Positions 47,823 to 57,637 of a stretch of 64,000 bases of DNA are shown one piece after another. The stretch is from Bartonella raoultii (GTDB taxonomy: Bacteria > Pseudomonadota > Alphaproteobacteria > Rhizobiales > Rhizobiaceae). How positions within the stretch are numbered: position 1 is the first letter of the stretch; every line of letters begins with the position of its first letter. Location of the stretch: assembly GCF_019659805.1 (NCBI RefSeq), contig NZ_JAIFRO010000006.1:94245-158244 (forward strand), written 5' to 3'. The position numbers and the translations under genes are program-made. Under the pieces are notes generated by a model, which saw only the letters and a program-made list of their open reading frames with translations, did no database searches and was not told where the DNA came from.

Positions 47823-49211
47823 ATGCAAACAAATGAACTGAAGCGGGGCATGAATAAGCGCCAAGTCATTTTTTTAGCTCTTGGTTCTGCGATTGGTACA
47901 GGCCTTTTTTATGGGTCTGCACAAGCAATTAAGCTTGCAGGTCCAAGTGTTTTGATTGCTTATTGTGTTTCTGGTTTAGTTATTTTTATGGTTATGCGGG
48001 CTCTTGGTGAGATGATTATTCATAATCCAATGCCCGGTTCATTTGCTCGTTATGCAGCAAATTACATATCACCATTAGCTGGTTTTATAACAGGGTGGAC
48101 ATATGTTTTTGAGATGATTCTTGTTGGTCTAGCTGATATTACAGCTTTTGCAACTTATATGGGATTTTGGTATCCTGATGTTGCTCCTTGGATATGGGCA
48201 CTGAGTATTACACTCATCATTACCGGAATTAATTTAGCAGCAGTAGAAGTTTATGGTGAATTGGAGTTTTGGCTATCTTCTATCAAAATTATTGCTATCA
48301 TTTCTATGATTATTTTAGGTGTAGCAATTATATTATATGGATGGGGTACAAATACGACTTTTTCTGCTGTAAGTGTCCATAATTTATGGAAAAATGGTGG
48401 TATTTTTCCCAATGGTTGGTTTGGTTTTTTGGCATGTTTTAGTGTTGTCATCTTTGCTTTTGGTGGTATAGAAATTATTGGGATGGCGGTAATGGAAGTA
48501 CAAAATCCTTATCAAACGATTTCAAAAGCAATTAATTCGACTCCAATTCGAATTTTACTATTTTATATTATGAGCTTAGCTATTTTAATGTCCCTTTATC
48601 CTTGGAATGAAATTGGTCTTATGGATAGTCCTTTTGTTTCAATTTTTGAAAATCTTGGGATTTCATCAGCAGCCAATATTTTGAATATTGTTGTTGTTAC
48701 AGCGGCGATTTCTGCAATGAACAGTGGAATGTATGGTGCTTGTCGCATGATATATGGGTTATCACAGGAAGGGTATGCGTTGAAAAAGTTTCAATATTTA
48801 TCAAAAAATGGTATACCAGTTTTTGTTATTTTATTAATTTTTTGTGTTTTTCTTCTTGGGGTTATCTTAAATTATTTTTATCATGATCGATTATTTTTTC
48901 TCATTGCAGCAATGGCAACATTTGCTACAGTGTTCGTTTGGACAATGATTTTACTGTCTCAAATTTTTATGCGGCTTAAAATGCCTAAAGAAGTACAACG
49001 TAATTTAAAATTTCCAATTCCATTTTGGCCAATAGGACCCATTTTTTCTATTTTATTTATGATTTTTATTTTTGTTTTGTTATGGTTTTTCAATGATACA
49101 CGATCAATTTTGATTGTAGGTGTCAGTTGGATCATTTGGCTTATTATCTGCTTTTATATATTGAAATTTTATAATGCAAAGAAAAGACAAAACATGCTAG
49201 AGCTTGAATAA
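47823..49211 (+). CDS. Amino acid permease (AAT/APC family, ProY/HutT-like)
   Basis: A 462-residue inner-membrane transporter with about twelve helices, of the amino acid transporter branch of the APC superfamily. Its N-terminus is typical: LKRGMNKRQVIFLALGSAIGTGLFYGSAQAIKLAGPS, where GSAIGTGLF lines the substrate site. MRALGEMIIHNPMPGSFARYAANYI and the central FAFGGIEIIGMAVMEVQNP are also family features. It resembles proline- and histidine-type permeases. Since the only amino acid catabolic gene nearby is hutH, histidine is the likeliest substrate, but this is inference. ATG at 47823 has AAGAAGGAAAAAA upstream. Confidence 0.9.
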   Translation: MQTNELKRGMNKRQVIFLALGSAIGTGLFYGSAQAIKLAGPSVLIAYCVSGLVIFMVMRALGEMIIHNPMPGSFARYAANYISPLAGFITGWTYVFEMILVGLADITAFATYMGFWYPDVAPWIWALSITLIITGINLAAVEVYGELEFWLSSIKIIAIISMIILGVAIILYGWGTNTTFSAVSVHNLWKNGGIFPNGWFGFLACFSVVIFAFGGIEIIGMAVMEVQNPYQTISKAINSTPIRILLFYIMSLAILMSLYPWNEIGLMDSPFVSIFENLGISSAANILNIVVVTAAISAMNSGMYGACRMIYGLSQEGYALKKFQYLSKNGIPVFVILLIFCVFLLGVILNYFYHDRLFFLIAAMATFATVFVWTMILLSQIFMRLKMPKEVQRNLKFPIPFWPIGPIFSILFMIFIFVLLWFFNDTRSILIVGVSWIIWLIICFYILKFYNAKKRQNMLELE

Positions 49212-49807
49212 AAGAGACAAAGAATGAGGTGAATAACTTGCTTGGTAATTATACAGAAAAAATTCCAATAAATATTTTAAGAGATTAAGAAGTATACGCT
49301 CCGTCATTGTTTTTTTGAAAATTATGTACATACTTTTATTGATAACAAAAATCGTAGATTCTTAGCAGAGAAATGTATCACCCTTGTTAATATAGAATCT
49401 TAACCAAAGAATGAATAAAGATATATTGAGATAAATATTATGGAGCGGTACATTTTTATATTCCAAATTTAAGAGAAAAATAAATTTTAAATTATTGGTA
49501 TGGAAGAGGTTTGTTTAATATAAAGCAATATATCAATTCATCTATTTTAGAGTGGCTAAATGGTTAAAAAGCTAAATCAGATCAGTATAAATAAAAAACG
49601 ATACTAAAATATGATTTATGCTGTAAACATAAAAAAATTAAATGTGAATTTATTAGTTTATATGATTTAAATAGATCTGGGCAACAAAGAAAGTCCATAA
49701 TTTGCTATCATGACTATATAACTAAAAGTTGTTTGTTTGTTGCTACAGTCATATTCAAAAAAAGTATCAAGAAGCGTTTAAATAAATCCTTTTTGTAAAA
49801 ATTATGA

Positions 49808-49839
49808 AAAACTATTTAGATGAAAATCTAAATAGTTTT
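49808..49839 (+). terminator. Isolated perfect hairpin, terminator-like
   Basis: AAAACTATTTAGAT (49808-49821) and ATCTAAATAGTTTT (49826-49839) form a 14-bp perfect stem with the stable loop GAAA. TTTTG follows the stem on the + strand, and AAAA precedes it, so it could end transcription in either direction. It lies about 600 bp from the permease and serves no visible gene. Confidence 0.5.
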
Positions 49840-50200
49840 GTATCTAAGAGTGTCATTTCAGGATTCTTTTTTGCATGCATTTATGGGATTATTTATTTCA
49901 AAATACGGCCTCAAAATTTTCATAACTATTTTATATAAAGGAGTTCCGGAATATTATATGGAGCTTATGAAATAACTTTATAGCCTGGAATACTGGACAA
50001 GATATTTTGGGGATAAAGTCAAAAGATTTGGAATAATGTAGAATAATAACAACAAATAAACTGGTTCTTTAAGAAGAAGAGCGGGTTCTATTATAGAAAG
50101 CCATGATGCAGATAATTTTATCAAATTTATCATTTTAGAAGTACGGGTTATGTTTTGTATTATCTATTTATCTTGAGAAGATGGATAACAGGCATGTCTT

Positions 50201-50422
50201 GTGGAGGCAGGAGAAAGTATCAATATTTATGCGTGCATAGTGATAAATACTAAAATGCTATATTTAAAGATATCTGCTTTAGGTGATGATGCAAATATTA
50301 GTCATTTATCGTTAGAGATATGTGCTGATGTAATTTTAGAAATTTTCTATGATCTCTTTGACAGAGGTTTTCACAATGATAATGACCATTATTTCTCGGT
50401 AAGTAAAACACAGATAGAATAA
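50201..50422 (+). CDS. Doubtful 73-codon open frame
   Basis: An open frame starting with GTG in the gap before the lipoprotein gene. The translation (for example MLYLKISALGDDANISHLS) is not low in complexity, but I recognise no family, signal peptide or membrane segment. No convincing ribosome binding site matches the GTG. It may be the remnant of a longer gene. The chance of it being a working gene is small. Confidence 0.22.
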   Translation: MEAGESINIYACIVINTKMLYLKISALGDDANISHLSLEICADVILEIFYDLFDRGFHNDNDHYFSVSKTQIE

Positions 50423-50467
50423 TTAATAATTTTTTTTGTATATTAAAAGCTATTCAAGGAAAATGAA

Positions 50468-50878
50468 ATGAAGAAAATTCTAAAGCTATTGAGTGGGATA
50501 AGTCTTTTTATTATGGCCGGATGTGAAACTGAGCAGCCTCCTTTAACAGTAGTAGATGTGTGGAAAAAGCCAGGAGCTGATCAAGTTGAGGTAAAAAAAG
50601 CTCTGTTAGAATGCGGAATACAGAACTTTGAAGGGATAAACACAGAAAAATATCATAATATTAATGAAAAAATTAATGCAGATGCATCCATTGATGCATG
50701 CTTAATTCAAGATGGTTTTCATCATAAATTAGGATCAATAAATTGGTGTGAGAAGTATAAAGACGAAAACCTTTCTATTTGCCAATCTGATGCTATTATA
50801 CCTCAGCGAAGTATCAAAAAGCGTTTGAGTAGTGCCCATTGTCAAAAAAATAAAGAACAACCTGAATGCCAACCTTGA
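50468..50878 (+). CDS. Cysteine-rich lipoprotein of unknown function
   Basis: A 136-residue protein with a lipoprotein signal (KKILKLLSGISLFIMAGC; the lipobox cysteine is residue 19), so it should be anchored in the inner or outer membrane. The mature part has six further cysteines (in ALLECG, DACLIQ, NWCEKY, SICQSD, AHCQKN and PECQP), enough for three disulfides. The segment VVDVWKKPGADQVEVKKALLECG resembles small lipoproteins of other Gram-negative bacteria in which a W-x-K-x-G motif is followed by a helix and Cys-Gly. I cannot name a function. ATG at 50468 has AAGGAAAATGAA as ribosome binding site. It stands alone between long gaps. Confidence 0.8.
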   Translation: MKKILKLLSGISLFIMAGCETEQPPLTVVDVWKKPGADQVEVKKALLECGIQNFEGINTEKYHNINEKINADASIDACLIQDGFHHKLGSINWCEKYKDENLSICQSDAIIPQRSIKKRLSSAHCQKNKEQPECQP

Positions 50879-52023
50879 ATATTGCTGCTAAGTATAATCA
50901 ACTGTTTTCATATATTTTTTACTATTTTATGAGTGCAGAGATTGTTTTCTTGGTACATCATATCACAGAGACTATAATTATTTTAATATTTTAGATAAGA
51001 AAGTATCGACAAGTTTTTCCCCTTTTATCTAAATAAATTCATTACCGTAGGATAAAATAAAAACAATATTCAAATTATTGAGTGTTAACAATTTATATAA
51101 GGTTTTCAAGGATTAACTACCCTGTTCTATGATTACAATATAAATCTGCTATTTCTTCAATGAAGGGGCGTTTACTTTTTATTATCACTGCGAAGAAATG
51201 CATTTAAAGTAATTTAATAAAACTGGAATGCGTTATTCATAAATCACTTTGAAAATCAGAAAAAAAGATTAACAAAGAAAAAGGTCTTATAAAAGAAATA
51301 ATTAAATGAAAACATGTCTGTAAGATAGCTAAAACCATCACTCTTTTCATAAAAGTTTAGAAGGACATTGGCAATGATCAATTTTCTTATAATCTAAATG
51401 CTATGGAAAATACTTTCTCGTTATTATTTACAGAAGTTTATATTACTATCTTTCATATAAAGAATATTTTTTTATATGGTTCACTTGGGATGATATATCT
51501 CTTAAAAAAAATATTGCTACGTTAAAGCTCATTTTTAAAGCATTTTATTAATTAATGATAGGGTGTGAAAGAAAGATATGCTTTGATGCCCAAACCCTAT
51601 TGGCCAAATTGATATTTTAAAGATCAATAGCTTTTATATCAAAGTCGTTAGCAAATGTATGTTGGTAGAATCTTCTAAAGATTTCTATTGCTATAGAAAG
51701 ACGTATATTATTCTATTTTCCTATAGGTTATATTAAAATTTCTTCTCCGTTTTGCTCTTTCTAAGAGAAGAATTGAGGTTAAGTTTTTTATGCCCCTTTT
51801 TTCATAGTTTGCAATTTTATAACATGTTTTATTGGCAGAAGTTGCCTAAAATTGGTTTTCTATTGGTTTGCATTATTCTCATTCAGTAAAATACAAAATA
51901 AATTATAAACATAAAAATAAATTAGATAATTAATATAATTGTTTGTTTATTTTATACGTAATGTTATTTATGGTATGATTTGTTTCTCATGTATTTTTAT
52001 TAAAGAAAGTTTGAAAAAGAGTG
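50879..52023. other. 1.15-kb AT-rich gap upstream of the autotransporter
   Basis: Nothing recognisable. A short - strand stretch near 51115-51175 reads KSKRPFIEEIADLYCNHRTG before a stop and might be a fragment of an older gene. A 7-bp inverted repeat ATAGGGT/ACCCTAT spans about 51560-51600. The last 120 bp presumably hold the autotransporter promoter and leader; TATGAT at about 51974 is a possible -10 element. Confidence 0.45.
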
Positions 52024-54756
52024 ATGATCAGAGTATCTAAAAATCGCTTATATGCATGCGTTTTTACAGCAACTATTTTTTCTTTTTTATTGCATATGAA
52101 TGCTAAAGTATATGCTGATTCATCTGTATTATTTTCATGTGACAAAAACAGATTACCTTATAGATGTGGTGATGGTAAAAAACATATAATAGGCGATAAA
52201 GTCTATCAGTTTATTGCGCCCCTCGAAAAGAAAAATAGGGAAGAGAATTCTCTTATATCATCTGCTGTTATAGGAGCACAAGAGCCAAACACAATTATCC
52301 AAGCAATGCGTGTACAAGTAAGAGGTATAGATGGTTTAAGAGACTCTTATGGTGTTGTAGCTTCACGAGGGGGGAAGGTGGTTTTGAACGATTCAACTTT
52401 TAAAAATATATCAATAGGTCTTAGAGCTGATGATGGAATAATAGAAGTAAATCGTGGAGAAATTACGACTTTTCAAGGAGGCGTTTATGCAGAAAAGCAA
52501 GGAACATCTGTTATTTTAGCAAATTCAACAATAAAAATAGAAGGCCAAGCTATTGGTCAAGAGATGGCCCTTTTCAGTGGGGCGGATGCAAATATTCAGA
52601 TGATAAGTGGGTCTATTGATGTGAAGGATGCTGCTGCACTTTATGTGGAGGAAAGGGGACGTGCAACTTTAGATGGTCTAACAATTCGTGCTAAAAGTCA
52701 TAAAATGAAGGATAAAGATACTGTTCATGCAGTTTTCAATATCAATAAAGATGGTTCTATCCATTTAAAAAATACCGATGTTATCGCTGATAATGTTCGT
52801 GCTTTGTGGATTGGATTAGATACCAATGCACGCTCAAATATGGGTAGGGAAGGGAGTATTTTAGTTTCTCGGGTTAATATTGAAGATTCAAAAATTACAG
52901 TGAGAGGTAACGAATATGGTATAGATTTTGATATGGATAAGAGAAGTAATGGATATGAACAAGGGATTGTCTTTTTGAAAAAAACGATTTTTGAGGTTCC
53001 AGATGGTACAGCTATCTATAATAATAAGAGTAATGCATATATCGCTGTGACCACAGGCACAAAAATTTCTGGTGATTTATTATTAACCGCTGAGAAGAAA
53101 GCTTCTGTAGCGATGTTGGTAGATTCTTCTTCACTTGTGGGAGGTACTCGTGTTACAGATGATTCTCTTGTTGAGCTTTATTTAACAGGAGGATCTAAGT
53201 GGTTATTAACAAAGAGAAAAGAGAATAATTTACAAAACTCAAATCATTTAGTTTCATCTCTTTCATTTTTAAAACTTTCTGATAGCGTTATTGCTTTTGA
53301 TCTTCCAATATCTCAAGAATATCAGGTCCTTCATGTTGGAGGGGGAGGGGAAGAAGTGTACAGTGTAGAGAATAGTGCACATCTTTATCTCAATACGCAT
53401 CTCAATGACGATGGCTCGCTGAATAATCACATGACTGATCGGCTTTTAATTCATGGTGATGTTTCTGGGAAAACAATAGTCCATGTGCAGTTTATTAAAG
53501 GAAATCATGGAGAGGTGGCAAGTAATGAGAAGACTCAAAATATTTCACTTATTCAAGTTTCTGGAAAAGCAGCGGAAGATTCTTTTGTACTGAGTCATTC
53601 TTACATTGCATTAGAAGGTTTACCTTACAAATATTATCTCCGTGCCTATGGTTCTAGTTCTTCTCTTGGAAAAGCACATCCTAATCAAAGATTAGTTAAA
53701 GGCGATGGAGAGTTTTGGGATTTTCGCCTTGAGAATAAATACATTCAGTCTACTTTAGATACATCTGTTGTAACTGATGCTGAATTAAGAATAAGAGATG
53801 TTGTGCCACAAGTTCCAACCTATCTTCTTTTACCAAATTTCTTATTTCATACTGGGCTAATGGATGTAACGCATCAATATAAACCATTGAAAGCTATGCA
53901 ATCTCTTCCTAATAGATTATCAAAAATAGAGGACATACCAGTTTTATTTGTTTATGGGTATGGTGGTAAATATCATTACACCTCTAATCTGTCTGTACTG
54001 GAATATGGATATGGAGGTAATCTTGATTATAATGCTATAGAGACAGGCATTTTTCTCAAAACAATAGAGAGCGTGTATCGTAAGATATCTTTTGGGGTTA
54101 TGGGGACTTATGGAAATCTTTCTTTACAACCTCAAAATGTTGAACAAAGTAAAAAAAGTGCATTTCACAAATTGTCGCTTACAGCATATGGTAATATGGA
54201 ACATAGCACTAGCTTTTATGTGAATGGGCTTTTATCCTATGGACTATTTACAGGTGATGTCCATACCATTTTGGGAAAAATGGCAACAGTAAAGGCAAAT
54301 CCTTTGAATATTTCTTTATCTGCTGGCAAAGAGTTTATCACAAAGTATGAAGGTTTTGTTTTTGATCCACAAATTCAGCTTATTTATCAATATCTTCAGT
54401 TTTATAAAGCACACGACATTGATAGATTTGACATTGATATAGGAAATCTCGAACAGTGGGTGATACGTATTGGTGGGGAGGTAACTAAGACATTTGCGGA
54501 ACCTGAAAAGAATCGTATTATTTCTTTATATGGAAAGATTCATTTTTTAAACCATTTTGGAAGAAAAGAGTTTGTGCATTTAAAAGATAAATTTCAGTTG
54601 GGTGATTTTGGTTCTTCTTTAGAAGTTGGACTAGGTATCAATTCACAATTGTCTTCTGAAGTTATATTTCACGGTGCTTTAAATTATCAGCATAGGCTTA
54701 CCAAGGCGGGGTTTTCTGGAATTCGTTTTTCTGGAGGGTTACGTTATCGCTTTTAA
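52024..54756 (+). CDS. Autotransporter with pertactin-like passenger
   Basis: A 910-residue type Va autotransporter. The signal peptide is about residues 1-32 (YACVFTATIFSFLLHM, ending VYADS). The passenger (about 33-640) starts with a cysteine pair (SCDKNRLPYRCGDGKKHIIGD), followed by parallel beta-helix repeats such as SRGGKVVLNDSTFKNISIGL and EGSILVSRVNIEDSKITV, as in pertactin. The C-terminal translocator (about 645-910) is a 12-strand barrel ending in SGGLRYRF with the terminal phenylalanine needed for BamA recognition. Bartonella species carry several such genes, some induced in the host. I prefer ATG at 52024; GTG at 52021 is also possible. No protease triad or RGD motif was seen, so an adhesin role is the default guess. 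Confidence 0.92.
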   Translation: MIRVSKNRLYACVFTATIFSFLLHMNAKVYADSSVLFSCDKNRLPYRCGDGKKHIIGDKVYQFIAPLEKKNREENSLISSAVIGAQEPNTIIQAMRVQVRGIDGLRDSYGVVASRGGKVVLNDSTFKNISIGLRADDGIIEVNRGEITTFQGGVYAEKQGTSVILANSTIKIEGQAIGQEMALFSGADANIQMISGSIDVKDAAALYVEERGRATLDGLTIRAKSHKMKDKDTVHAVFNINKDGSIHLKNTDVIADNVRALWIGLDTNARSNMGREGSILVSRVNIEDSKITVRGNEYGIDFDMDKRSNGYEQGIVFLKKTIFEVPDGTAIYNNKSNAYIAVTTGTKISGDLLLTAEKKASVAMLVDSSSLVGGTRVTDDSLVELYLTGGSKWLLTKRKENNLQNSNHLVSSLSFLKLSDSVIAFDLPISQEYQVLHVGGGGEEVYSVENSAHLYLNTHLNDDGSLNNHMTDRLLIHGDVSGKTIVHVQFIKGNHGEVASNEKTQNISLIQVSGKAAEDSFVLSHSYIALEGLPYKYYLRAYGSSSSLGKAHPNQRLVKGDGEFWDFRLENKYIQSTLDTSVVTDAELRIRDVVPQVPTYLLLPNFLFHTGLMDVTHQYKPLKAMQSLPNRLSKIEDIPVLFVYGYGGKYHYTSNLSVLEYGYGGNLDYNAIETGIFLKTIESVYRKISFGVMGTYGNLSLQPQNVEQSKKSAFHKLSLTAYGNMEHSTSFYVNGLLSYGLFTGDVHTILGKMATVKANPLNISLSAGKEFITKYEGFVFDPQIQLIYQYLQFYKAHDIDRFDIDIGNLEQWVIRIGGEVTKTFAEPEKNRIISLYGKIHFLNHFGRKEFVHLKDKFQLGDFGSSLEVGLGINSQLSSEVIFHGALNYQHRLTKAGFSGIRFSGGLRYRF

Positions 54757-55671
54757 TAAATATTTTAAAAGAGTTAATTAAAATGGTTAATGTCTAATTT
54801 TTTATACAGTATTTTATTAAACTATAAGTTATCGGTCTGTTTTGAGAGAGAGTACCTTATAAGAAGATTACTTTACACATTTAAAACGCCTGTAGCATTA
54901 TTGCCATTTGGCATATTGGAGTGTTATTTCCTATTTTTCTTTCTTTTTCACTGAAATTATTTGAGAATATCAGAATAAGCAGTTAAGATTCTATTTTAAA
55001 ATTTTAATATGAAGCATCAGACAATCATATGTAATATTTTATGAATTTTAACATATATTACACAGCTAAAGTGATCAGTAATATAGAGCTTACAAAAGAC
55101 TATCTTTTGCATTTAATAACGCATTAATTAGATATGTTACCTCTTAAAAATTTTGTTAAAAATCCACCAATAATATTCTTATTCTAACTTGTTATTAAAC
55201 GGTTATATTAATGAATTAAAAGAGTTTAAAAACAATAAAATATGAAATGTTCTATTTATGGAAAAAATAATCTCCATTTAGAAATAAAATCATTATTTTT
55301 ATATAGAAAATCTATACATAATAAATAAAATTTACTTAATTATATTTTTTAAATATTCAAAAATTAATGTCCGGCTTATTAAAGCGATGTATATCTTTTT
55401 CTAAGATAATAAGAGATTTGAGTTGATTAGGATTTTATAAATTTTGCATACTGAATAAAAAACATACGATAACACAATCTTACGATTATTATGAATTTCA
55501 CTTTTATAAATTCAAGCAGCATAATGATGAGCATATAAATATTTGCCAAAAAATGCTTTTATTAAGAGCTCTTCAGTTTCTTTGTGGTTTACAATTTTTT
55601 TTATCATTTTATCTTAGTTAAGAGGGAATATGTATTAGTTGCTATATATCTCAAAAGATGGAGTAATACTA
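54757..55671. other. 915-bp AT-rich gap before divK
   Basis: Very AT-rich with no open frame or hairpin of note. CtrA-type sites (TTAA-N7-TTAA) are expected upstream of divK in relatives; I found only TTAA-N6-TTAA at about 55217 and do not call it. Confidence 0.5.
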
Positions 55672-56037
55672 ATGTCAAAAAAAGTCATGATCGTGGAAGA
55701 TAATGAACTTAATATGAAGTTATTCCGTGATCTTGTAGAAGCGAGTGGCTACGAAACAGTTGAAACGCGTAATGGTCTTATGGCATTGGATTTAGCGCGT
55801 TCATCCATGCCCTCTCTCATCCTTGTGGATATCCAATTGCCTGAGGTATCAGGTATCGATGTTATTAAACAATTAAAAGAGGATGCAGAACTAAGATTTA
55901 TCCCTGTTGTTGCTGTGACCGCCTTTGCTATGAAAGGGGATGAAGAACGGATTCGTGCTAGTGGCTGTGAGGAATATATGTCAAAGCCCATTTCTGTTCC
56001 TCATTTTATCACAATGGTAAAGAATTTTTTGGACTAA
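55672..56037 (+). CDS. divK: Single-domain response regulator DivK
   Basis: DivK is the essential single-domain regulator that links the DivJ/PleC/PdhS kinases to CtrA and so to cell division polarity in alphaproteobacteria. The 121-residue protein is a bare receiver domain: [18 protein letters not shown] (acidic pair), [13 protein letters not shown] with the phospho-accepting aspartate near residue 53, the threonine switch in [16 protein letters not shown], and the lysine in YMSKPIS. I chose ATG at 55672, with GGAG 8 bp upstream; the TTG at 55639 would add 11 unusual residues. The diguanylate cyclase gene pleD, next to divK in Caulobacter and Brucella, is not present downstream. Confidence 0.96.
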   Translation: MSKKVMIVEDNELNMKLFRDLVEASGYETVETRNGLMALDLARSSMPSLILVDIQLPEVSGIDVIKQLKEDAELRFIPVVAVTAFAMKGDEERIRASGCEEYMSKPISVPHFITMVKNFLD

Positions 56038-56335
56038 AATCTTGCTTAATAATAGTAGAAAAAAGAGCATTGAAAAATGCATGAGATCACTAAAGGCATA
56101 TTATGAATATTTTTGTGAACAAGTGTGTGCCCAAAGATTTTTGGAGATGAGAGCATAATTCTAAGAATGAGGGTCGAAGTTTAGGGCTATTTTTAAGAGA
56201 TTTCTTTTTAATCTTTACTTAGAAAATAAGCTGTTTTGGATTTTCACTTTTTCTAACAGATATAAATTTTTACTATATGTTCCTCAAAAAAATGAACAGT
56301 CGCATAACACTATAAAGGATATTTTGCTTTAGCAA

Positions 56336-56365
56336 ACAAAAAAAGTCCCGCAAAAACGGGACTCT
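56336..56365 (-). terminator. Rho-independent terminator of rplM-rpsI
   Basis: On the - strand AGTCCCG pairs with CGGGACT (56344-56363) around a 6-nt loop, followed by TTTTTTTG. It begins 25 bp after the rpsI stop. This is a classical strong terminator. Confidence 0.93.
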
Positions 56366-56387
56366 ATATCTTATACAAAAATCGACA

Positions 56388-56873
56388 TTAACGTTTCGAA
56401 AATTGGAATGAACGACGCGCTTTTGCTTTACCGTATTTTTTACGTTCAACAACACGACTATCACGCGTAAGAAAGCCCCCCTTCTTCAAAATGGTACGGA
56501 GTTCTGGCTCGTAATAAGTTAAAGCTTTGGAAATACCATGGCGTACTGCACCAGCTTGCCCAGAAAGCCCCCCCCCTGCAACGGTTACAACAATATCAAA
56601 TTGGGTATCTCTATTTGTTGCAACAATTGGTTGGCGAAGAATCATTCTCAAAACAGGACGAGCAAAATATTTATCAAATTCTTTATTATTAACAGTGATT
56701 TTTCCAGAACCTGGTTTGATCCATACACGAGCAACGGCATCTTTACGTTTTCCTGTTGCATAGGCACGTCCTTGCGAATCAAGTTTTTGCACGTGAATAG
56801 GAGCAATATTTTCCTTAGCTTCTGTAAAATTTTCTACTACGCTAAGTTCAGAAAGAGAATTAATTTCAGCCAT
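56388..56873 (-). CDS. rpsI: 30S ribosomal protein S9
   Basis: S9 lies in the 30S head with its C-terminal tail reaching the P-site tRNA. The 161-residue protein has the usual [25 protein letters not shown] at about residues 33-57 and ends in the basic [18 protein letters not shown], whose terminal arginine contacts tRNA. The N-terminal extension of about 30 residues is common in Rhizobiales. ATG at 56873 is 2 bp after the rplM stop and has AAAAGGATTGCTT upstream. Confidence 0.98.
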   Translation of the reverse strand: MAEINSLSELSVVENFTEAKENIAPIHVQKLDSQGRAYATGKRKDAVARVWIKPGSGKITVNNKEFDKYFARPVLRMILRQPIVATNRDTQFDIVVTVAGGGLSGQAGAVRHGISKALTYYEPELRTILKKGGFLTRDSRVVERKKYGKAKARRSFQFSKR

Positions 56874-56875
56874 AA

Positions 56876-57340
56876 TCAAGCAATCCTTTTGTTTTTGCGG
56901 TTTAAAGCACCAACGTCAAGAGCTTCAGGCTGTTGTGCTGCATGCGGATGTTGGCTTCCAGCATAAACACGAAGATTCTTCAATTGGCGACGACCTAGTG
57001 GTCCACGAGGAATCATGCGCTCCACAGCTTTTTCAACAACACGTTCAGGAAAACGGCCTTCAAGAATTTGGCGCGCTGTACGTTCCTTGATTCCTCCGAT
57101 ATAGCCGGTATGCCAATAATATATTTTATCTGTATATTTTTTTCCGGTGAGAGCTATTTTATTTGCATTGATCACAATAACATTATCACCATCATCAATA
57201 TGTGGAGTAAATGTAGCTTTATGTTTGCCACGCAAGCGATTAGCAACAAATGTGGCAAGACGACCTAAAACAAGGTTCTCTGCGTCAATAATAACCCATT
57301 TTTTCACCACTTCAGTTGGCTTTTGTGAAAAAGTTGCCAT
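56876..57340 (-). CDS. rplM: 50S ribosomal protein L13
   Basis: L13 is an early-binding 50S assembly protein. The 154-residue sequence contains [39 protein letters not shown], the [16 protein letters not shown] region and [19 protein letters not shown] chose ATG at 57340 ([16 protein letters not shown]), with AAAGGATACTTCT upstream; the frame stays open 11 codons further but without a good site. It is cotranscribed with rpsI. Confidence 0.98.
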   Translation of the reverse strand: MATFSQKPTEVVKKWVIIDAENLVLGRLATFVANRLRGKHKATFTPHIDDGDNVIVINANKIALTGKKYTDKIYYWHTGYIGGIKERTARQILEGRFPERVVEKAVERMIPRGPLGRRQLKNLRVYAGSQHPHAAQQPEALDVGALNRKNKRIA

Positions 57341-57637
57341 AGAAGTATCCTTTATTAAATCTTCTGTAATCAAAGATAATTTTGTTGTTTTGCGTTGAAA
57401 ATTGCCATTATGACAAAATATTTAACGTCTATTCCAAGCACTGATATAATGTCTTTTGATTGACGTCAAGAGAAAATAAAGATTTATAAAACAGTATCTT
57501 ACGATTGAGGTGTTATGATACTACTTTTTATTATAAAATATTTTGCCACATTTGTAGTGAAAATGCAGTATGTTAGAATGCTTTATCTTGAAGGAGTGAT
57601 TGTATTTTATTTACTTCTATGTATAAAATGAAGGATA

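Larger units (their letters stand above)
49212..50467. other. 1.25-kb AT-rich gap with one strong hairpin
   Basis: No confident gene. One small frame at 50201-50422 is listed separately with low confidence. An isolated perfect hairpin is at 49808-49839. Scattered coding-like fragments were looked for in all frames and none reached a level I could name. The region may be the remains of one or more lost genes. Confidence 0.5.

Noticed and set aside
51560..51600. Inverted repeat ATAGGGT/ACCCTAT upstream of the autotransporter, considered as a tRNA-like or operator element
   Set aside because: Only 7 bp, no cloverleaf and no symmetry beyond the repeat; could easily arise by chance.
44914..55671. 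Genomic island with attachment sites
   Set aside because: No integrase, transposase or direct repeat of the tRNA 3' end was seen, so only the density drop is reported as a finding.
56538..56966. 142-codon open frame opposite rpsI and rplM
   Set aside because: Both ribosomal protein genes on the other strand are certain; the product has no features of a real protein.
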